This document shows, one piece after another, positions 5,301 through 5,519 of a DNA stretch of 5,519 nt; position 1 is the first letter of the stretch, and each line of letters opens with the position of its first letter. A program made the position numbers and the translations under genes. The stretch is from the NCBI GenBank assembly GCA_025453375.1, contig JALOQT010000085.1, forward strand, positions 1-5,519, read 5' to 3'. This DNA is from Phycisphaerales bacterium. Its GTDB lineage: Bacteria; Planctomycetota; Phycisphaerae; Phycisphaerales; UBA1924. The notes under the pieces are model-generated. The model did not search any database. It was not told the origin of the DNA and saw only the letters and a program-made list of their open reading frames with translations.

Positions 5301-5354
5301 GGCGAGCCCCTCCGTCTATCGCACCTCACCGGCGCATGGGCGGAGGGGCTTGTC
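5301..5354 (+). terminator. Terminator-like long stem downstream of the second PEP-CTERM-like gene
   Basis: GGCGAGCCCCTCCG (5301-5314) pairs over 14 bp with CGGAGGGGCTTGTC (5341-5354), including two G-U pairs, around a 26-nt loop. The inner 10 bp are perfect Watson-Crick. The sequence after it (ATTGTCC) is poor in U, so termination may be Rho-assisted or inefficient. The G-U pairs become A-C on the other strand, which points to action in plus-strand transcripts. Confidence 0.55.
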
Positions 5355-5519
5355 ATTGTCCGGCGATGGATGCGTCCGAACTGGGCGTATCAGCATCGCG
5401 TTGAAGAGAAGAGAGAACTCCCGAGGCCCGGAGGACCCGGAGAAAGATACAGGAAAACAGGGTGACCACAGGGGCACGGTGGCGCACAGGAGGACAGGGG
5501 CACGAGGAGCATCTGATCG
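5355..5519. repeat. Non-coding purine-rich stretch with short direct repeats, to the window end
   Basis: No credible gene is seen. From 5401 the plus strand is strongly purine-rich. CCCGGAG occurs at 5427-5433 and 5436-5442. ACAGGGGCACG occurs exactly at 5468-5478 and 5494-5504, with related pieces ACAGGG and ACAGGA between and before them. This looks like a degenerate tandem array of an ACAGG- and CACG-containing unit. It may be an intergenic repeat family or the upstream region of a gene beyond the window. Confidence 0.5.

Noticed and set aside
4838..5356. 172-codon minus-strand open frame opposite the second PEP-CTERM-like gene
   Set aside because: It is antisense to a well-supported gene and has the composition of a shadow frame.
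1..5519. tRNA, rRNA or CRISPR array
   Set aside because: No T-loop-like motif with a fitting acceptor stem, no rRNA signature, and no regularly spaced repeats of CRISPR size were seen.

Overview
The window most resembles a chromosome segment of a planctomycete, probably of the Phycisphaerae lineage. This rests on GC-rich coding sequence, two secreted proteins ending in the PTPG variant of the PEP-CTERM sorting tail followed by an arginine cluster, and a UVR-motif protein carrying a segment I associate with planctomycete genomes. The assignment is by recognition from memory, not by a database search.

Layout, left to right. (1) Positions 2-619, plus strand: the C-terminal part of a serine recombinase cut by the window edge; its last 40 bp overlap, tail to tail, the end of the next gene. 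(2) Positions 580-1494, minus strand: a complete sigma-70 family factor with regions 1.2 to 4.2 and no region 1.1. (3) Positions 1495-1918: a spacer between divergent genes with a nested inverted repeat but no convincing promoter. (4) Positions 1919-2875, plus strand: a protein with 16 consecutive prolines near its N-terminus, a conserved central segment and a C-terminal UvrB/UvrC (UVR) motif. (5) Positions 2888-3310, minus strand: a small unrecognised protein convergent with gene 4. (6) Positions 3311-3669: a spacer holding the one good sigma-70-type promoter in the window (TTGCAC, 16 bp, TATACT). (7) Positions 3670-4308 and 4580-5212, plus strand: two paralogous secreted proteins with signal peptides and PEP-CTERM-like tails. 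(8) Positions 5213-5519: three hairpins in a row, the last terminator-like, then a purine-rich repeat-containing stretch without a gene.

How the parts relate. The tandem pair is the clearest functional unit. Both products should be exported by Sec and then handled by an exosortase encoded elsewhere. They share an identical 12-nt stretch around the ribosome binding site. The 271-bp gap between them is full of potential hairpins, one terminator-like, and shows no canonical promoter, so differential expression of the two genes by RNA structure is possible. The recombinase, sigma factor, UVR protein and small unknown protein look like unrelated neighbours. The most unusual parts are the structured gap between the two secreted-protein genes, the polyproline tract of the UVR protein, and the recombinase tail running into the sigma-factor gene.
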